From Hymenobacter busanensis (lineage in GTDB: Bacteria; Bacteroidota; Bacteroidia; Cytophagales; Hymenobacteraceae), in NCBI RefSeq assembly GCF_008727865.1, contig NZ_VTWU01000002.1, positions 124,001-188,000 on the forward strand: a DNA stretch of 64,000 nucleotides, given 5' to 3'. A program made the position numbers and the translations under genes. Below, one piece after another: positions 7,569 to 16,700 of this stretch (positions are counted from its first letter, which is position 1; the number at the start of each line of letters is the position of its first letter). The notes beneath the pieces are model-generated. The model had not been told where the DNA came from. It saw nothing but the letters and a program-made list of their open reading frames with translations, and ran no database searches.

Positions 7569-8393
7569 TTAGCGCACGGCGTCGCGCACGCGGGTGAGCT
7601 TCTCGAGCAGGGTTTGCAGGCGGTCGAGCTGGAGCATGTTGGCACCGTCCGACAGCGCCGTGGCGGGCGTGGGGTGGGTTTCGATGAACAGGCCGTCGGC
7701 GCCCACGGCAATGGCGGCTTTGGCAATGGTTTCGATGAGCTGGGGCTGGCCGCCGGTTACGCCGCTGCTTTGGTTGGGCTGCTGCAGGGAGTGCGTCACG
7801 TCCATCACCACGGGCACGCCAAAGGCACGCATGGTGGGCAGGTTGCGGAAATCGACCACCAGATCGGAGTAGCCGAAGGAGTTGCCCCGGTCGGTGAGAA
7901 TCACGTGCGGGTTGCCCGACTGCTGCACCTTGTCAACGGCAAACCGCATCGACTCGCCCGACAAGAACTGGCCCTTTTTCACGTTTACCACCTTGCCGGT
8001 TTGAGCCGCGGCCACCAGCAAATCGGTCTGGCGGCACAGGAAAGCCGGAATCTGCAGCACGTCCACGTACTCGGCGGCCAGGGCAGCTTCATCCGATTCG
8101 TGGATATCGGTGACGGTGGGCACGCCGATTTCGCGGCCGACTTTCTGCAGAATGCGCAATGCGGTTTCGTCGCCGATACCGGTGAAGGAATCCAAGCGCG
8201 AGCGGTTGGCCTTGCGGTACGAGCCCTTGAAAATAAAGGGAATCTGGAGCCGGTCGCAGATGGTGCGTACCTGCTCGGCAATGCGCAGGGCCATGTCTTC
8301 GCCCTCGATGACGCAGGGCCCGGCCATCAGGAAAAACTGGCCGGAATTGGTGTTGCGGAAATGAGGAAGCGCAGTGGCGAGGGTTTCTAGCAT
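7569..8393 (-). CDS. kdsA: 3-deoxy-8-phosphooctulonate synthase (KDO8P synthase)
   Basis: 274 residues from the ATG at 8393; the frame is open 32 codons further upstream, but that part is palindrome sequence. Condenses phosphoenolpyruvate with arabinose-5-phosphate to give KDO8P for lipopolysaccharide core. Characteristic blocks: FFLMAGPCVIEGED, KGSYRKANRSR, VNVKKGQFLSG, DVTHSLQQPNQ and the C-terminal FIETHPTPATALSDGAN. These fit the type I TIM-barrel family at full length. Its presence indicates a Gram-negative outer membrane with KDO-containing lipid. Confidence 0.96.
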   Translation of the reverse strand: MLETLATALPHFRNTNSGQFFLMAGPCVIEGEDMALRIAEQVRTICDRLQIPFIFKGSYRKANRSRLDSFTGIGDETALRILQKVGREIGVPTVTDIHESDEAALAAEYVDVLQIPAFLCRQTDLLVAAAQTGKVVNVKKGQFLSGESMRFAVDKVQQSGNPHVILTDRGNSFGYSDLVVDFRNLPTMRAFGVPVVMDVTHSLQQPNQSSGVTGGQPQLIETIAKAAIAVGADGLFIETHPTPATALSDGANMLQLDRLQTLLEKLTRVRDAVR

Positions 8394-8429
8394 GAGAAAT
8401 TGCGGCGGAAGGCCGGTGAGACGTGGGAT

Positions 8430-8534
8430 GTAGCGCGAGCTTTCAGTTCGCGTGTCGTTGCCAATGCCGCGACGGTTGTCGTTCTGCAATACGCGAACTA
8501 ACAGTTAGCTTCGCTGACCTGCGGTTCGCGCTAC
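8430..8534. repeat. GTAGCGCGA palindrome between kdsA and a methyltransferase gene
   Basis: GTAGCGCGA at 8430-8438 faces its complement TCGCGCTAC at 8526-8534. A second pair, AGTTCGCG (8445-8452) and CGCGAACT (8492-8499), nests inside. The right end includes the stop codon of the TPMT-family gene (8531-8533). It is distinct from the other palindrome families here. Confidence 0.7.
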
Positions 8535-9133
8535 GAAGCTTTGCGCTGTAAACAAATGAACAGCTCCCGGCCGGCGCGGGGCTTGATGGAGTTGTGGGCC
8601 GTATCGAAATGCACGAAGTCGAAGTACGGCGCGAAGTAGGCGCGGTATTCCTCGCGGCTGCCGCCGAAGGGCGGCTCGTTGCCGGGGCCCACGGGCCCGT
8701 CGAACAACAAGCCCACGAGCTTGCCGCCGGGCCGCAACAGCTGGGCGCATTGCCGGGCGTAGGCGGGCCGCTGGCCGGGGTCAAGGGCGCAGAAGAAGGT
8801 TTGCTCCACAATAAGGTCGAATGGGCCTTGCAGGGCGAAGAAATCGGCCAGCAGCAGGTGCTCAGCCGGGAAGTCGGGCACGCGCGCTTGCAGGGCTTCC
8901 AGAGCTTCGGGCGCAATGTCGGCCACGAATACGTGGGGCCAGCCGTGGCGGTGCAGCCACTCGGCTTCGTAGGCGCGGCCGGCGCCCGGAATGAGGATGC
9001 GACGCTGGTCGGGCGCGCCGAGCTGAGCGAAGTACGCCCGGAGCGGTTCGGTGATGGTGCCCACGTCCCAACCGTCGCGGCCGGCGTGGTAGCGGGAGGT
9101 CCAATAAACGGCGTCGAAAGGCTGAGAATCCAT
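8531..9133 (-). CDS. Thiopurine S-methyltransferase-family SAM methyltransferase
   Basis: 200 residues. The TPMT-superfamily pattern is clear: YWTSRYHAGRDGWDVG near the start, then motif I RILIPGAGRAYEAEWL, FVADIAPEAL, VEQTFFCALDPGQRPAYA, and GPFDLI/LLRPGGKLVGLLFDGP. Bacterial members methylate sulfur, selenium, tellurium or halide substrates; which applies here cannot be told. Its stop codon lies within the palindrome at 8430-8534, so the last residue or so may be supplied by the repeat. Probably a single-gene unit. Confidence 0.88.
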   Translation of the reverse strand: MDSQPFDAVYWTSRYHAGRDGWDVGTITEPLRAYFAQLGAPDQRRILIPGAGRAYEAEWLHRHGWPHVFVADIAPEALEALQARVPDFPAEHLLLADFFALQGPFDLIVEQTFFCALDPGQRPAYARQCAQLLRPGGKLVGLLFDGPVGPGNEPPFGGSREEYRAYFAPYFDFVHFDTAHNSIKPRAGRELFICLQRKAS

Positions 9134-9164
9134 GCAGGAAGTGGGCTACCGAGGGCTCCAAAAG

Positions 9165-9194
9165 TTGCCCGGGGATAATATCCGTCTATTTTTG
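9165..9194 (+). promoter_or_regulatory. Bacteroidota promoter (TTG-19-TATTTTTG)
   Basis: TTG at 9165-9167, a 19-bp spacer and TATTTTTG at 9187-9194. This is the best full match to the Bacteroidota -33/-7 consensus in the window, 65 bases before the ATG at 9260. Confidence 0.7.
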
Positions 9195-9259
9195 CCGTAA
9201 AGGTAACGTCGGGGTCCTACTTGAAACAGGCCCGACTTCATTCACTTCTCCCCGTTGCT

Positions 9260-10207
9260 ATGGAACAAGAGCAGGCTCCCGAACGCCGCAATAATAACCG
9301 CATCCTGCTGATTGTGGCGTTGTTTCTCGTGCTGCTGGGCATCAACGGCATTCTGTTCTACATGAACCAGCAGAAGGCCAAGCAAAACGAGCAGCTCACC
9401 ACCGACATCAAGGCCAAAGACCTCAAGCTGGAAGAGCAAATCAAGCAATACGAAACCCTCAAGGGCGATTTTGAACGCCAAAGCCAGGAGCTGCAGGGCA
9501 TGGGCCTGGCCAACGACTCCCTCGAAGCCAAAATTGCCAGCATCAACGCCGATTTGCTGAAGCTGCGCTCCTTCCGGGCCGGCTCGTTCTCTCTATCCGA
9601 TCAGAAACGCTTTCAGCAGCGCGCCCAGAACTTTGAGCGGCAGTTGCGCCAGAAAGACGAGGAAATTGCCCAGCTGAAAAAAGACAACGAGACACTCTTC
9701 ACCGAAACGCAAACGCTGAAGGACCGCCAGAACCGCCTCACCGACACGCTCACGACGGTAGCCAAGTCGAACCAGGAACTGAGCGAGAAAGTGGCCATTG
9801 CCTCGCGTCTGCAGGCCGAAAACATTCGCATTGGCGTGATTAACCGCCGCAACAAAGAGGACTCGGACGACGACAACGAGTTCAAGGCCAAGAAGGTCGA
9901 GAAAATCAAAGTGACCTTCAACCTGAGCCGCAACGACGTGGCGCCCAAGGAAACCAAGCAGATTGTGATGCGCCTGCTGGAGCCCGATGGCTCGGCCCTC
10001 TACAACCTGAGCACCGGCGGCGGCACCTTCATTTCGGAGGGCAACGAGGCCTTCTACACCGCCAAACAGGAAATCGTGTTCGACAACACCCGCCAGGGCG
10101 TGCAGTTTGTGTACGCCAAAGGCGCCGACTACAAGCCCGGCCAGCACACCGTGGAGCTGTACGCCGACGGCTACATGATCGGCAAGGCCAACTTCACGCT
10201 GAAGTAG
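9260..10207 (+). CDS. Membrane-anchored coiled-coil protein of unknown function
   Basis: 315 residues from the ATG at 9260; a TTG 13 codons earlier is in frame but lies in the probable leader. A short polar N-terminus is followed by one membrane helix (ILLIVALFLVLLGINGILF). A long charged, Gln/Lys/Glu-rich coiled coil covers about residues 40-200. The last 100 residues look like a compact beta domain beginning KVTFNLSRNDVAP. The topology suggests a cell-envelope protein with its C-terminal domain in the periplasm. I do not recognise a named family. It is expressed from its own promoter and ends at a shared terminator with cphA. Confidence 0.7.
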   Translation: MEQEQAPERRNNNRILLIVALFLVLLGINGILFYMNQQKAKQNEQLTTDIKAKDLKLEEQIKQYETLKGDFERQSQELQGMGLANDSLEAKIASINADLLKLRSFRAGSFSLSDQKRFQQRAQNFERQLRQKDEEIAQLKKDNETLFTETQTLKDRQNRLTDTLTTVAKSNQELSEKVAIASRLQAENIRIGVINRRNKEDSDDDNEFKAKKVEKIKVTFNLSRNDVAPKETKQIVMRLLEPDGSALYNLSTGGGTFISEGNEAFYTAKQEIVFDNTRQGVQFVYAKGADYKPGQHTVELYADGYMIGKANFTLK

Positions 10208-10241
10208 TAGCCCGCACACAGCCTCCGACGTTTGCTCCCGC

Positions 10242-10277
10242 AAAAAAGCCCCGCCAGAAATCTGGCGGGGCTTTTTT
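10242..10277. terminator. Bidirectional intrinsic terminator
   Basis: A-tract, GC stem and T-tract: 17-nt arms at 10242-10258 and 10261-10277 (AGCCCCGCCAGA core), between convergent genes. The nominal 2-nt loop must open further. Confidence 0.9.
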
Positions 10278-10301
10278 GTGCTTGTTCAGGACGAAAGGGG
10301 C

Positions 10302-12947
10302 CTACACTTTCTCCGGCTGGCGCTGGCCCAGGCTGGCTTCAAAGGCTTCGAGCTTGGCCAGCGTGGCCTTGATGTTTTCGGTGAAAATGGTAATGACCGA
10401 CCCTTCACGCGCGGTTTGCAGCACGTAGTCGATGGCGTCGGGCTCGGTTTCGATGTAGGTGATGGGCAGATCGGGCTTGTCGGTCACGAGGCCGGCGCGC
10501 ATGAGCCCCTCTATTTCGGCGGCCGTTTTGCCGCGCAGGTCCTGGTCCTGGCGCAGCACCACTTCGTCGAAAATGCGGCCGGCCACGCGGGCAAAAGCCA
10601 GCGTGTCTTCGTCGCGCCGGTCGCCAAGGCCCGACACGATGCCGACCTTATGGGTAGCGGGCGTGGCGTCGAGGAATTCGGCGAATTTCTGAATGCCGTG
10701 GGTGTTGTGGGCGTAGTCGACAATGACCTCGAAGCCGGGAAACTTGAAGAGGTTCATGCGGCCCGGCGTTTTGGCCGCCGACGGGATGTAGGTGCGCAGC
10801 GCGGTCTTGATGTCGTCCTTGTCGAAGCCGTAGCAGTAGCAGGCCAGGGCGGCGGCCAGCGCGTTTTCGATGTTGAACTTGGCCCGCCCGCCAAAGGTCA
10901 CCGGCATTTCGGAGGCCCGGTCGATGCGCAGCTTGTAGCTGTTCTTGAAGATGGTCACGTAGCCGTCTTCGTACACCGCGGCCACGCCGCCGCGCTCCAC
11001 GTGCTCCTGAATGCGCGGGCTGTTTTCGTCCATGCTGAACAGGGCCACGCGGCAGTCCACCACGTGGCGCATCTCGTAGGTCAGGTCGTTGTCGGCGTTG
11101 AGCACGGCCCAGCCGCTTTTGCGCACGGTGCGGGGCACCACGCTCTTCACCACCGCCATTTCCTCCACGGTATGAATGTCGCGCAGACCCAGGTGGTCGG
11201 CGGCCACGTTGGTTACCACGGCCACGTCGCAGCTGTGGAAGCCGAGGCCCGAGCGCAGCATGCCGCCGCGGGCCGTTTCCAGCACCGCAAAGTTCACCGT
11301 TGGGTCTTTCAGCACAAACTCGGCCGACACCATGCCGGTGCAGTCGCCCGATTCGAGCTGCTTGCCCTGAATGTAGATGCCGTTGGTGCTGGTGTTGCCC
11401 ACTTTGTAGCCTTTGGAGGCCACAATGTGCGCCAACAAGCCCGTGGTGGTGGTTTTGCCGTTGGTGCCGGTTACGGCAAAGATGGGAATGCGCGCCGTGG
11501 AGCCCTGCGGAAACAGCATGTCGACCACGGGCGCGGCCACGTTGCGCGGCAGCCCATCGGCGGGCGAAATGTGCATGCGGAAGCCCGGGGCCGCGTTTAC
11601 TTCGATGACGGCACCGCGGGTTTCGTTGAGCGGAATGGCAATGTCGGTCGTCAGCACGTCGATGCCGCAAATGTCGAGGCCCACGATGCCGGCGACGCGC
11701 TCGGCCATGAGCACGTTGTAGGGGTCCACCTGATCGGTAACGTCGCTGGCGGTGCCGCCGGTGCTGATGTTGGCCGTGCTTTTGAGGTAGAGCGTTTCTC
11801 CCGCCGGCAACACCGATTTGGCAGTCAACTCTTTGGCCTTCAGAATCTGCTGGGTGTGCTTGTCGATTTTGATCTGGGTGAGCACCTTTTCGTGGCCCAC
11901 GCCGCGGCGCGGGTCCTCGTTCACCTTATCCACGAGCTGCTGAATGGTACTCACGCCGTCGCCCGTAACGGCGGCCGGGGTGCGCTTGGCTGCGGCCACC
12001 AGCTTGCCGTTGATGACGAGCATGCGGAAATCGAAGCCCTCGATAAACTGCTCCACGATGACGGCGCGGGAATACACCTGTGCGGCCTTGAAGCCCGCCA
12101 GTGCTTCTTTCCAGCTGTTGAGGTTGATGCTGGCGCCCTTGCCGTGGTTGCCGTCGAGCGGCTTGGTCACGATGGGAAAGCCTAGTTTTTCGATGGCCTC
12201 GCGCAACTCGTCGGCGTCGTACACTGTGGTGCCGCGCGGCACGGGCACGCCGGCCGCGCCCAGCATGGCCTTCGTGCGGTTTTTATTACCCGCAATTTCC
12301 ACTCCCGCGTGCGAAGTGCTGCTGGTGGTGGTGGCCCAGATGCGCTTCTGATTGACGCCGTAGCCGAGCTGAATAACGTTGCTGTGTTTGAGCTGGATGT
12401 AGGGAATGCCCCGCGACGCGGCTTCGGCCACGATGCTGTAGGTGCTCGGCCCAATGAATTCCTGCTCGCGGATGTCGTGCAACCGGTCGACGAGGCCTTT
12501 CAGGTCGTACTTCTGCTTTTTCACCAAGGCGTTCAGCAGCTCCACGCCGGCTTCCACGGCCACGCGCCCGGCCCGCTCTTCCTGGTACTCGCAGAGCACC
12601 ATTTCCTGGCCCGGTTCGTGGGCCGGCATCGATTTGCCCCAGCGCACGGGCATGCCGGCCATGCGCTGCAGTTCTACGGCTACGTGCTGGAGCACGTGCC
12701 CCCACGGTTCACCGTCGGACAACTGGTCTTCGGTGAGGGGCGGACGCTTGGCGGTTTCGCGCGGGTCCTTGCTGCGCGACTCGGCCAGGCCGGGCATCAG
12801 CTTGAGCAACCGGGCCGCAAACCCAGGTACGGCGTTGCTCCACGTATCGGCCAAATCTTCCAGGTCTACTTTGGCCACGATAAGCTTGGGGTGCTTCACG
12901 GACCAGTAGCTGGGCCCACGCATGGTGCGGAGGTCGATAATCTGCAT
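10302..12947 (-). CDS. cphA: Cyanophycin synthetase
   Basis: 881 residues, the usual size for CphA. The enzyme polymerises Asp and Arg into cyanophycin, using ATP to activate carboxylates. The N-terminal domain (to about 160) starts MQIIDLRTMRGPSYWSV. The ATP-grasp part shows TKPLDGNHGKGASINL and AVIVEQFIEGFDFRMLVING. The Mur-ligase part has the P-loop FAVTGTNGKTTTTGLLAHI, and the C-terminal lobe has VDYAHNTHGIQKFAEFL. No cyanophycinase (cphB) or isoaspartyl dipeptidase gene is adjacent in this window, although cphB often neighbours cphA. The product may be cyanophycin or a related Asp-backbone polymer. Confidence 0.94.
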   Translation of the reverse strand: MQIIDLRTMRGPSYWSVKHPKLIVAKVDLEDLADTWSNAVPGFAARLLKLMPGLAESRSKDPRETAKRPPLTEDQLSDGEPWGHVLQHVAVELQRMAGMPVRWGKSMPAHEPGQEMVLCEYQEERAGRVAVEAGVELLNALVKKQKYDLKGLVDRLHDIREQEFIGPSTYSIVAEAASRGIPYIQLKHSNVIQLGYGVNQKRIWATTTSSTSHAGVEIAGNKNRTKAMLGAAGVPVPRGTTVYDADELREAIEKLGFPIVTKPLDGNHGKGASINLNSWKEALAGFKAAQVYSRAVIVEQFIEGFDFRMLVINGKLVAAAKRTPAAVTGDGVSTIQQLVDKVNEDPRRGVGHEKVLTQIKIDKHTQQILKAKELTAKSVLPAGETLYLKSTANISTGGTASDVTDQVDPYNVLMAERVAGIVGLDICGIDVLTTDIAIPLNETRGAVIEVNAAPGFRMHISPADGLPRNVAAPVVDMLFPQGSTARIPIFAVTGTNGKTTTTGLLAHIVASKGYKVGNTSTNGIYIQGKQLESGDCTGMVSAEFVLKDPTVNFAVLETARGGMLRSGLGFHSCDVAVVTNVAADHLGLRDIHTVEEMAVVKSVVPRTVRKSGWAVLNADNDLTYEMRHVVDCRVALFSMDENSPRIQEHVERGGVAAVYEDGYVTIFKNSYKLRIDRASEMPVTFGGRAKFNIENALAAALACYCYGFDKDDIKTALRTYIPSAAKTPGRMNLFKFPGFEVIVDYAHNTHGIQKFAEFLDATPATHKVGIVSGLGDRRDEDTLAFARVAGRIFDEVVLRQDQDLRGKTAAEIEGLMRAGLVTDKPDLPITYIETEPDAIDYVLQTAREGSVITIFTENIKATLAKLEAFEASLGQRQPEKV

Positions 12948-13161
12948 AAAAGGAAGTGTTGAGGGAGGGAGAATGTAGCCGGTTTGTACGCGCAGTTTAA
13001 ATGTAGGGATATTGTCCGGTTGCCTGCGTATTGTACAGCTTGAAGGGCTTTTTCTTCAACTTCCTGAGCATGTGCTGCCTTGCCCCAAACCGAAAAATTC
13101 CTGCGGTATGAAGCCATACTGTTATTGCCCCACGCACCGCGCAGAAGTCCGCGGTATATCG

Positions 13162-13169
13162 TATCTTTG
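13162..13169 (+). promoter_or_regulatory. -7 promoter element TATCTTTG
   Basis: Exact TAnnTTTG match, 25 bases before the start of a strong hairpin and 108 bases before the gene at 13277. No -33 TTG at standard spacing. Confidence 0.55.
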
Positions 13170-13193
13170 CGCTACCAAAAACTATTCTTTCAG

Positions 13194-13230
13194 CGCCCCG
13201 TTGGCTTCGGCCGGCGGGGCGTTTTGGTTT
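13194..13230 (+). promoter_or_regulatory. Leader hairpin with UUCG loop and U-rich tail
   Basis: Arms at 13194-13205 and 13210-13221 form a 12-bp stem: CGCCCCG and GGC pairs with two central U-G wobbles, capped by a TTCG tetraloop. TTTTGGTTTT follows. It lies just downstream of the TATCTTTG element, so it is either an attenuator for the 13277 gene or the end of a very short RNA. Confidence 0.55.
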
Positions 13231-13276
13231 TACCGCCGACTCGGTACCTTGCTGCTCCCTACAATACTCTTCCAAC

Positions 13277-13672
13277 ATGGCCTCGGAAACCGTTGAACGT
13301 TTCGTGCACGACATGCGCGCCCGTATGGCGCAAGATGCCCACACCGAGCGCGCCACCCAGGTGGTGCTGCTACGGCGGTTACTAGCGGTAGTGCGCGCCC
13401 TGCTGCCCTACGAACCCCAGGCCATTGTGCCCGGCACCGCCCCCTGGACGGAAGCCGCCGCCTTGGAAGCGCGTTGGCGCAACGGCCGTACGCTGGTAAT
13501 AGCCACCCGTTGCCGCCCCTTTTCGCCCGATTCGCGCCTCACGCTCTACAAGTACAACGAAATCAGCCTTTCGCTTTCCGTCGCCCACGAGCAGCTTCCG
13601 GCGGCCTTGGGATTGTGCCTGGGCCCAGCCACGGTGCAGCAGACGACGGAACAAACGACTGGTCCGGCTTAA
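13277..13672 (+). CDS. Hypothetical protein, 131 residues
   Basis: Not recognised. No signal peptide or membrane segment. The N-terminal half is helical and Arg-rich (VERFVHDMRARMAQDAHTER, then a VVLLRRLLAVVRALLPYEP hydrophobic/basic helix). The middle is a beta-like segment with WRNGRTLVIATRCRPF and a YKYNEISLSLSV stretch; the end is short and polar. A cytoplasmic single-domain protein is likely. It has its own promoter and a possible attenuating leader hairpin, and ends at a bidirectional terminator. Confidence 0.65.
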   Translation: MASETVERFVHDMRARMAQDAHTERATQVVLLRRLLAVVRALLPYEPQAIVPGTAPWTEAAALEARWRNGRTLVIATRCRPFSPDSRLTLYKYNEISLSLSVAHEQLPAALGLCLGPATVQQTTEQTTGPA

Positions 13673-13702
13673 CTAATTAGCCCCGGCTTACGAGCGCACA
13701 AA

Positions 13703-13730
13703 AAAAGCCCCGCCAATTGGCGGGGCTTTT
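13703..13730. terminator. Bidirectional intrinsic terminator
   Basis: AAAAGCCCCGCC at 13703-13714, loop AATT, GGCGGGGCTTTT at 13719-13730, between convergent genes. Confidence 0.92.
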
Positions 13731-13766
13731 CGTTGGGCATTGCACGACTGGCGGTCGTGCTACTTG

Positions 13767-16700
13767 CTATTCAACAATGAGGCGCTTCACCAGTAGCCCT
13801 TCGGTGGTCGAAAGTTGCAGCGAGTACATGCCGCGGGGCAGGCTCGTCACGTCAAACGACGCCTTTAGGCCGTTGGCCGCCGCAGGCAGCATACGCGCCT
13901 GCACCTGCTGGCCCAACGCGTTGTAGAGCGTGGCCTGCACTGCTTTGTGCGTCAGGGCTGCGGGTAGCTCTACCCAAAACAGCTGCTGTGCCGGGTTGGG
14001 GTATACCCCAACCTGCTCGGCCAACGCGGTGCTATGGGTAGTACCGAGCACAGTGGTGAACGGCACGTTGGCCGTAGCGGTAGACCGGGTGCCACCGGCG
14101 CAGTTGCTGACGATGCTTACGGTGTAAGGCGTATTGGGCGTCAGTCCCATCAGGGTTAGCGGCGAACCACTCGCCCCAACGCTCTGGGCACTGCCACCGG
14201 CGGGAGTGTACGTTACGGTGTAGTTGGTAGCCGATGCACTGGGCGTGAAGCTCACCGTTGCAGCGGTGCTGCTCACGCTTGTCACCAACACGTTGGTGGG
14301 GGCGGCACACACGGCCGGCAGCGAAGCCGTCAGGAAGTTCAAGCAAACAGGCGTCGTTGAGGTCTGGCTGCCGCAAATGCTGGTCACGCACACGGTATAT
14401 TGCGTGTTCGGCTGCAGACCAGTGATGGTCACCGGCGAGCTGGTCGGGTTCGGCGTCACAATCACCGGCAGGCTACCGCCCGTGGTGATGTACGACACCT
14501 GGTAGCTCGTATTGCCAGCCGCGCCCACAAAGTTCACCTGGGCCGAGTTTGGCGTGATACCCGTTGCCGTTAGCCCGGTGATGGGCGGGCAGGCGGGTGC
14601 CGCAGCCGTGGTAAACGTAGTCGTGGCTGCCGTCGACGTCTGTCCACCGCCGCAGTTGCTCACCACGCTCACGGTGTATTGTGTGCCGGGAGTCAACCCG
14701 CTTAAGGCTACGGGTGAAGCCGTGGGCGCAGGCGTGACGGTGGTAGCCGAACCACCTTGCGGCGTGTACGTTACCGTGTAGCCCGTGCCGGCACTGGCTG
14801 GCGTAAACGTGAGGCTGGCAGAAGTAGACGTAATGCTGCCGGCCGTCAAGTTGGTAACGGGGTTGCAAGGCGCCAGCGTGGTAAAGGTGGTGGTAGCAGC
14901 GGTGGAAGTTTGACCAGCGCCACAGTTGCTCACCACCGACACCGTGTAGGTAGTGCCGGGCAGCAAACCCGTCAGGGCCACCGGCGACGCCGTGGGGTTG
15001 GGCGTGACGGTGGTAGCCGAGCCGCCCGCCGGCGTGTACGTCACCGTATAGCTCGTGCCGGTGCTGGCAGGCGTAAAGCTGAGGCTTGCCGACGTAGTGG
15101 TAATGCTACCGGCCGCCAGGTTCGTTACCGCGTTGCACGGGGCCAGGGTGGTAAACGTAATGGTGCTGGCCGTCGAGTTAAGCCCGTTGGAGCACTGGCT
15201 CGTCACCGAAACCGTGTACGTAGTGCTCGGGGCCAAGCCCGTCAGCTGCACCGGCGAAGACGTGGGTGCAGGCACAATGGTAACCGCCTGCCCAGCCTGC
15301 GACGTGTATGTAACCGTGTACGTTGCCCCACCAGTTGGAGGAGCAAACGTGAGCGTCGCGCTGTTCGTCGTTACGTTGGTAGCCGCTAGGCCCGTTACCG
15401 GGTTGCAGGGCGTGAGTGTAGTGAAAGTAGCCGTTGCCGCCGGGCTCTGGCCACCGCCGCAATTGCTCACAATGCGCACTGTGTAGGTGGTACCCGGTGT
15501 CAGGCCCGTCAGTGCCACCGGCGAGCCAGTAGGATTAGGCGTGACGGTGGTAGCCGAGCCACCAGCCGGGGTGTACGTCACCGTGTAGCTCGTGCCGTTG
15601 CCAGCCCCAAAGCTCACCGTAGCCGACGTAGTAGTAATGGCACTTACCGTGAGCGTCGTCGGCGCTATGCACGTGGTGGTGGTGAAGGTCGTGGTAGCGG
15701 CCGTCGAGGTTTCACCCGGCAGGCAGTTGCTCACCACCGACACCGTGTAGGTAGTGCCGGGCAGCAAACTCGTCAGGGCCACCGGCGACGCCGTGGGGTT
15801 GGGCGTGACGGTGGTAGCCGAGCCACCAGCCGGCGTGTACGTCACCGTATAGCTCGTACCAGCCGTTGGCGGCGTGAAGCTCACGTTGGCCGAAGTGGTG
15901 GTGATACCCGAAACCGCCAGGTTGGTCACGGCCGGGCACGGCGGATCGGTGGTAGCGCATACCGTGAACTGGCCGCCGGCTGCGCTGCCCACTTGCCACA
16001 CGCGGGCGTACACCGTAGCGCCCGGCGTCAGGCCCGTGGCACGCACCTGCGAGAAGTTGTTGGCGCCGAAATTATCGTTGCAGCCCAACGGCGTCAGCGC
16101 ACCGCAGCTGCCCGAATACAGTTGCAGGCCAGTGTCGGTTACCGTGCTGCCACCCACAGCGCCCGTCGCCACCTGCACGATGCCATTGGCGGGTACAGTC
16201 AGGCTAAACCACACGTCGTTGACGGCACCGGTGGTGCAAGTCGGCGCTCCGATGGGAGCCGCAGAAGCCGTAGCGCCTACCGTGGTAGCCGTTACAGGCG
16301 CGCAGGCCGTAGCCACAGTCAACGCCGTAGGTGCAGCGCAGTTGTCGTTGGCCGGCGGCGGCGGGGCGGTCGTCAGCGTCAGCGCCAGCGGCAGGCCCGT
16401 GCCGCTGGGGCAGGTGGCCTGAATGGTGACGGTGTAGGTGGTGCTCGGCGTCAGGCCCGTCAGCACGGCGGGCGAACTGGTGGGGCTGGGCGTGAGAATG
16501 GCCAGGTTGCCACCCTGCGGGGTATAGGTAATCGTGTAGCTGGTGGCACCCGTGGGCGGTGTAAAAGTCAACGAAGCCGTGGTGCTGGTGATGGAGCCCA
16601 CGCCCAGGTTGGTTACCGTACCACAAGGGGCGTCGGTGGTGGCACACACGGTCAGTTCGCTACCGGCCGTAGCACCGAACTTCCACACCCGCACATACAC

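Larger units (their letters stand above)
12948..13276. other. Gap between divergent cphA and the 131-residue gene
   Basis: This 329-bp stretch holds the upstream region of cphA (minus strand, no clear promoter seen) and, on the plus strand, the TATCTTTG element and leader hairpin listed separately. No convincing ORF: the open frames crossing it are not conserved-looking. Confidence 0.6.

Noticed and set aside
10278-12185. Long plus-strand open frame opposite cphA
   Set aside because: Mirror frame of a high-GC gene, His/Val/Gly-rich composition with no motif; cphA on the other strand is unmistakable.
14580-15900. Regularly spaced repeats considered as a CRISPR array
   Set aside because: Repeats are in frame and encode Fn3 strands; the spacing of about 270 bp and lack of unique short spacers exclude CRISPR.
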